Assembly (NCBI GenBank): GCA_026193555.1
Contig: JAPHUU010000462.1
Coordinates: 1-10,224, forward strand
Direction of reading: 5' to 3'
Source: Rhodanobacter sp.
GTDB taxonomy: Bacteria > Pseudomonadota > Gammaproteobacteria > Xanthomonadales > Rhodanobacteraceae
Length of the DNA stretch: 10,224 nt
In this document: piece by piece, positions 6,628 to 10,224 of the stretch
Position numbering within the stretch: the stretch's first letter is position 1
Layout of the letters: every line of letters begins with the position of its first letter
Program-made: the position numbers and the translations under genes
Notes under the pieces: generated by a model
The model's database searches: none
Told to the model about the DNA's origin: nothing
What the model saw: only the letters and a program-made list of their open reading frames with translations

Positions 6628-9156
6628 TCAGAACTTGTACTTCACCTGGAAGTTGACCTCGCGGCCCTGGATCGAGCGGGCGAGGATCACGCCGCCAGTG
6701 CTGGCAAAGCCGAACAGGCGTGCATTGCCTTCCGTGACGCCGATCTGGTTGGTGACGTTGGTGCCCTGCAGGCGCAGCTGCCAGCTCTGGCCGATATTGG
6801 CAGTGGCGCCGATGGCGAGATCGTAGTAATGACCCAGTGGCTGCTGCTGGATCTGATCGCCGAAACGGTTGCCCACATATTCGTAGGTGAACCAGAATTT
6901 CATGCTGCCCCAGTCAGCCGGCACTTCGTACGCCGGGGTGACGCGAACCTGGAACTTCGGCTGCCGCTGCAGCTGCATGCCATTGATGCTGGTGCACTGG
7001 CTGCTGCCGTTCTGGGCGGTGTACGACACGCAATCCTTGTTATGCGTGTAGTGGCCATTCATGAAGTCGCCGGTCAGGCCGACCGAGAAGTGCTCAAACG
7101 GCTTGACCACGGTGTGGAAGTTCACGCCCTTCGTATCCGAGCCATAGACGAACGAGAACTGTCCGGTATTGGAAGTGATCGTGTAGGGCACGCCGTCGAA
7201 CTGGCGCGCATAGGCGCTGATGTCCGCATAGATCCAGTCATTCTGGAACTTGAAACCGACTTCCGCGTTGTGGATCGTCTGCACCGGTGTCGTCGGATTT
7301 CCGCGCAGGTCGTCGAATCCGGGGAAGTGAACGCCGTGATTGAGACGTGCATACACGCTCATCGTGTCGCTGATTCTGTAGTTCGCGCCGATCGTCCACG
7401 ACGGTGCCGATTTGGAATACGGGATGTCCGTGTAGCTGTTGATCAGGTAGCCCGCGTTGTTGTTGTAGAGCGTCAACGGGTTGCCGTCGAGGTCGCCGCT
7501 GGCATTGTTCTGGATGCGCCCATTGGCTTCCTGATGCTCCACGCGAACGCCCGCGTCGAACAACCAGCGGTCCACCTTCCATGAATCAGTGAGGAAGAAT
7601 GCGGTGTTGAGACCGGTCCAGTCCTCATGCAACGGGTAGTACCAGGCAGCCGGGGCAAAACCCTGCGGATTGGTGAGCTGGTAGGTGTTGCTGCCGTTGT
7701 TGAGGCTGACCACGATCGGGTTCGGATTGGTCTTCGCCTGCAGCAACATGGTGTCGTTGAGGTACCAGGTGTCATGCGCCGAATACGTTGCGGTGTAGTT
7801 GCCGAAGGTCAGCGTGTTGCCGTCAAACAGTTCCTTGCTCAGATGGAACTCGTTGGTGACCGACTTGATGTTCTTGTGCACGTACCACAGACCTTGGGTG
7901 GTGACGTTTTCGTTCATGTTGGCATTGCCACCGTTGCGATAGGTGGCGGTGGCGGTCAGGCCGGCCGGCAGCCCCAGCGCCGATTCCTCACCGGCGATGT
8001 AGTCGGCCAGCGAGGTCGGGTTGGCGCCGGTGCTGAAGAACGAAACGGTGTTCATCTGCCCCTGGGTCAGGTGGAGCTTGTCCGACAGGGACCAGCCGCT
8101 GCCGAAATCCAGATCCAGGTTGGCGCCGGCCATGCGCAGGTTGGCCCCGCGCCCGTCGGCCAGGTCGACCGCGATGCCGCCCGGTGTGCAGCCGGCGGTC
8201 GTGCACGGCATGGTCTCCAGGAACGAATGCCGGTTGGCATTGCTGCCGAAGGTGCCGGTCAGCGGATCGAACCCCGGGTAGGCGGAGAACTTGCCCGGGC
8301 TCGGATTGAGGATCGGGCTGTCGGTGACAAACTGGTTCTTGTCCTTGAGCACGCGCGCATAGAACAGCAGCGAGCCGTTATCCATGTCGTGGCTCAGCGT
8401 GGCGGTCAGCTGCCCGCCGTCATCGGCCGCAAACTGTGGCGCGCGCACGCCATCGGACTTGCGCCAGAAGCCGCCAACGCTGCCGTACCAGCCATCGGCC
8501 ACCTTGAAGCCCAGGAACCCGTCGAGGCGATACATGCCCTCCGACCCATAGGTCACGCCCACGTCGCCTGAGGGCACGTCGGTGCCCTGCCTGAGCATGA
8601 AGTTGGCTGTCACGCCGGGCTGGCCGGTGCCGTAAAGCACCGCGGGGCCGCCCTGGATCACTTCGACGCGATCGATCGTGTCATCCAGGCGGAACATAGA
8701 GGAGTTCTCCATGAACGAGAGGGTCGACATCGGATACAGCGGCGACCCATTGAGTTCGAACGTGGCGTAGGGTGCGTCACCGCCGCCCGGGAAGCCGGCA
8801 ACCTCGATGTTCGCGCCAGTCTGACCACCGGAGGACTCCGGGTACACGCCGGGCGACATCTTCAGCAGATCCGCCGAGCTGACCGGATTGGCTTCCTTGA
8901 TCTGCTCGGCGTTTGCCATGACGATCGAATAGCTGGCGTCGATCTTTTTCACGCCGCCGTAGGTGGCGGTGCCGGTAACCAGTACCTGTTGCAGCGACGT
9001 CGCGTTGCTGGCCTTGGCGGCCTTGGTTGTGGCGGTCTTGCTGGTCGCCGACGTCGACGTCTGGCCGCTCTCCTGGGCCATCGTGGTGCCGGACATGAGG
9101 GTGGCTGCGATGGCCACGGACAAGGTCAATCTGGTTATTTGCTTGCGGTTGTTCAT
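6628..9156 (-). CDS. TonB-dependent outer-membrane receptor for sugar uptake
   Basis: An 842-residue receptor. Residues 1-27 are a signal peptide ending TMA before QE, followed by a Ser/Thr/Ala/Lys-rich linker (28-55). A TonB-box-like QQVLVTGTA (56-64) comes next, then the plug (about 70-190) with the signature DRVEVIQGGPAVLYGTGQPG (162-181). The 22-strand barrel fills the rest and ends VNFQVKYKF with the terminal aromatic used in barrel assembly. There is no N-terminal STN signalling domain, so it probably does not signal to an ECF sigma factor. Two close cysteine pairs, C318/C323 and C709/C721, probably staple outer loops. The start at MNNRKQ is supported by GGGGAG 7 bases upstream and by the signal peptide; 76 further in-frame residues upstream are Arg-rich and overlap the neighbouring gene. 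Energy-dependent import of an alpha-glucoside is inferred from the neighbours. It lies 53 bases after the phosphorylase fusion. Confidence 0.93.
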   Translation of the reverse strand: MNNRKQITRLTLSVAIAATLMSGTTMAQESGQTSTSATSKTATTKAAKASNATSLQQVLVTGTATYGGVKKIDASYSIVMANAEQIKEANPVSSADLLKMSPGVYPESSGGQTGANIEVAGFPGGGDAPYATFELNGSPLYPMSTLSFMENSSMFRLDDTIDRVEVIQGGPAVLYGTGQPGVTANFMLRQGTDVPSGDVGVTYGSEGMYRLDGFLGFKVADGWYGSVGGFWRKSDGVRAPQFAADDGGQLTATLSHDMDNGSLLFYARVLKDKNQFVTDSPILNPSPGKFSAYPGFDPLTGTFGSNANRHSFLETMPCTTAGCTPGGIAVDLADGRGANLRMAGANLDLDFGSGWSLSDKLHLTQGQMNTVSFFSTGANPTSLADYIAGEESALGLPAGLTATATYRNGGNANMNENVTTQGLWYVHKNIKSVTNEFHLSKELFDGNTLTFGNYTATYSAHDTWYLNDTMLLQAKTNPNPIVVSLNNGSNTYQLTNPQGFAPAAWYYPLHEDWTGLNTAFFLTDSWKVDRWLFDAGVRVEHQEANGRIQNNASGDLDGNPLTLYNNNAGYLINSYTDIPYSKSAPSWTIGANYRISDTMSVYARLNHGVHFPGFDDLRGNPTTPVQTIHNAEVGFKFQNDWIYADISAYARQFDGVPYTITSNTGQFSFVYGSDTKGVNFHTVVKPFEHFSVGLTGDFMNGHYTHNKDCVSYTAQNGSSQCTSINGMQLQRQPKFQVRVTPAYEVPADWGSMKFWFTYEYVGNRFGDQIQQQPLGHYYDLAIGATANIGQSWQLRLQGTNVTNQIGVTEGNARLFGFASTGGVILARSIQGREVNFQVKYKF

Positions 9157-9163
9157 TGTGTGA

Positions 9164-9169
9164 CTCCCC
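9164..9169 (-). promoter_or_regulatory. Ribosome binding site of the TonB receptor
   Basis: GGGGAG on the minus strand with 7 bases to the ATG at 9156. It is the best Shine-Dalgarno in the window and decides the receptor start over the longer upstream reading. The remaining 53-base gap to the upstream gene holds an 8-base palindrome (GACATGTC) but no convincing promoter. Confidence 0.75.
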
Positions 9170-9209
9170 ACTGTTTTGTAATTTGAGCGCGACATGTCTG
9201 CCGACAGGT

Positions 9210-10224
9210 TCACGCCAGTTCGCCGTTCAGTCTTCTTATGAAAGTGCCAATGTCGAGCGCGGCTACGTTCGGCAACACCACATCTGCATCGGCCAGTGCT
9301 TGCGCCTGGCCGATGCCAATCGCCGCCATCCCCGCGGCACGAATGCTGGCGATGCCAGCGGCGGCGTCCTCCACGCCGATACACTCGCCCGGCGCCACGC
9401 CGAGAGCTTTTGCCGCCGCCAGAAAGATTTCCGGGTCCGGCTTGGAGCGGACGATCCCGCCTGCGTCGACGATGTGGTCGAACAGTTCGGTGATGCCGAG
9501 TCGTTGCAGCAGCCTGGCGGCATTTCGGCTGGCCGAGGCCAGTCCGATCCTGAGCCCGGCGCGCCGCGCCGATTCGATCGCTGCGCGTGCGCCCGGCAGC
9601 AGATCCTGCGGGCCAAAATGTTCGATCTGTTCGCGGTAGAAGTCGTTCTTGCGGTCGGCAAGCGCCTGTCTTTCGGCGGGCGTGAAGTGGCGCAGTGCGC
9701 CTTCCAGCACGATGTCCAGCGACCCCAGGCGGTCGACGCCCTTGAGGCGTTCACCGATGGCGTCGTCGAACGGGATGCCGATCTCGGCGGCGAGCTGCTT
9801 CCACGCCGCGTGATGGACCACTGCGGTATCGGCGATCACTCCGTCCAGGTCGAAAATCACCGCCTTGAAGGCATGCGGTGGGGAAGGCCGTGCGGCGGGG
9901 ATATCGATGCGCGGCAGGCGCAACGATTCGCCGGCATGCAGCGTGTGCAACACGTCGGCGTGCATGAAGGTCAGCGACCCGCCTTCGGTCAAGCTGTACT
10001 GCACGCCGTCGGCGTCGACCTCCACGCGCAGATGCGCGTCGCGCCAGCGCAGGCCGAAGCGATAGCTGCTCCATGTTGCGGGCAACTGCGGTGCCAGTGC
10101 GGGCTTGCCGTCCCTGATGCGCAGGCCACCGAAGCCCCAGGTCAGGGCCAGCCAGCTGCCGGCCATCGCCGCCATGTGCACGCCATGCGATGCATTGCCG
10201 TGCAGGTCATCAAGGTCCACGCGC
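9210..10224 (-). CDS. GH65 phosphorylase/beta-phosphoglucomutase fusion (3' part, truncated by window)
   Basis: The 5' end lies beyond the right edge; about 338 codons are visible. The first about 107 residues are the end of a GH65 phosphorylase: DLDDLHGNASHGVHMA with the His that I recall as phosphate-binding in maltose phosphorylase, GFGGLRI, then the C-terminal beta domain (LAPQLPATW, LRWRDAHLRVEV). After a short Pro-rich linker, a full beta-phosphoglucomutase of about 218 residues follows. This HAD domain carries DLDGV near 9837-9851 (nucleophile and acid Asp), LKGVDR cap motif near 9728-9745, ASASRN near 9522-9539, KPDPEIF near 9423-9443 and GVEDAAAGI near 9351-9377. GH65 phosphorylases invert, giving beta-glucose 1-phosphate, and the fused mutase would turn this into glucose 6-phosphate. 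There is no signal peptide in the visible part; a cytoplasmic site is expected. A GTG near the right edge is not the true start. It is probably upstream in the same operon as the TonB receptor. Confidence 0.93.
   Translation of the reverse strand, partial: RVDLDDLHGNASHGVHMAAMAGSWLALTWGFGGLRIRDGKPALAPQLPATWSSYRFGLRWRDAHLRVEVDADGVQYSLTEGGSLTFMHADVLHTLHAGESLRLPRIDIPAARPSPPHAFKAVIFDLDGVIADTAVVHHAAWKQLAAEIGIPFDDAIGERLKGVDRLGSLDIVLEGALRHFTPAERQALADRKNDFYREQIEHFGPQDLLPGARAAIESARRAGLRIGLASASRNAARLLQRLGITELFDHIVDAGGIVRSKPDPEIFLAAAKALGVAPGECIGVEDAAAGIASIRAAGMAAIGIGQAQALADADVVLPNVAALDIGTFIRRLNGELA

Noticed and set aside
7627..8571. 314-codon open frame on the plus strand opposite the TonB receptor
   Set aside because: It is a shadow of the receptor frame; no domain, signal or ribosome binding site was seen.
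9157..9384. Upstream extension of the TonB receptor by 76 residues
   Set aside because: The added residues are Arg-rich and overlap the mutase gene in another frame. The ATG at 9156 has GGGGAG and begins a proper signal peptide.

Overview
The window (about 65% G+C by eye) reads as a gammaproteobacterial chromosome segment, most likely Xanthomonadales (Rhodanobacteraceae or Xanthomonadaceae). The basis is a PilR regulator ending in the same residues as Pseudomonas PilR, a TonB-dependent receptor inside a sugar locus, and REP-type repeats with the GCAGGAGC...GATGCTCTT framing that I associate with this order. The genus cannot be fixed from the sequence alone. All six recognisable genes lie on the minus strand, so transcription runs from high to low coordinates.

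In transcription order: (1) 10224-9210, the 3' part of a gene fusing the end of a GH65 phosphorylase to a complete beta-phosphoglucomutase, cut by the window edge; (2) 9156-6628, a TonB-dependent outer-membrane receptor; (3) a 223-nt gap with three hairpins; (4) 6404-5136, a 12-TM major facilitator transporter; (5) 5086-2840, a second GH65 protein with a signal peptide and hydrolase-type catalytic residues; (6) 2817-1717, an exported HSL-family esterase; (7) a 146-nt gap with one imperfect hairpin; (8) 1570-173, the sigma54-dependent response regulator PilR; (9) 1-191, an 81-bp perfect inverted repeat made of four REP-like units, whose arms also contain the last codons of pilR.

Genes 1-6 look like one alpha-glucoside (glucobiose or oligosaccharide) utilisation locus. 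The receptor would bring the sugar across the outer membrane. The exported GH65 enzyme would hydrolyse part of it in the periplasm, and the esterase may remove acyl groups. The MFS protein would import sugar, and the cytoplasmic fusion would phosphorolyse a disaccharide to glucose plus beta-glucose 1-phosphate and isomerise the latter to glucose 6-phosphate. The substrate (kojibiose, maltose, nigerose, trehalose or other) cannot be read from the window. pilR is a type IV pilus regulator and is probably a separate transcription unit.

The points most worth checking are the inverted repeat that mirrors the pilR 3' end (true palindrome or fold-back assembly artefact), the pairing of a hydrolytic and a phosphorolytic GH65 enzyme in one locus, and the hairpin-filled gap between receptor and transporter. 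I did not find a clearly unprecedented system.
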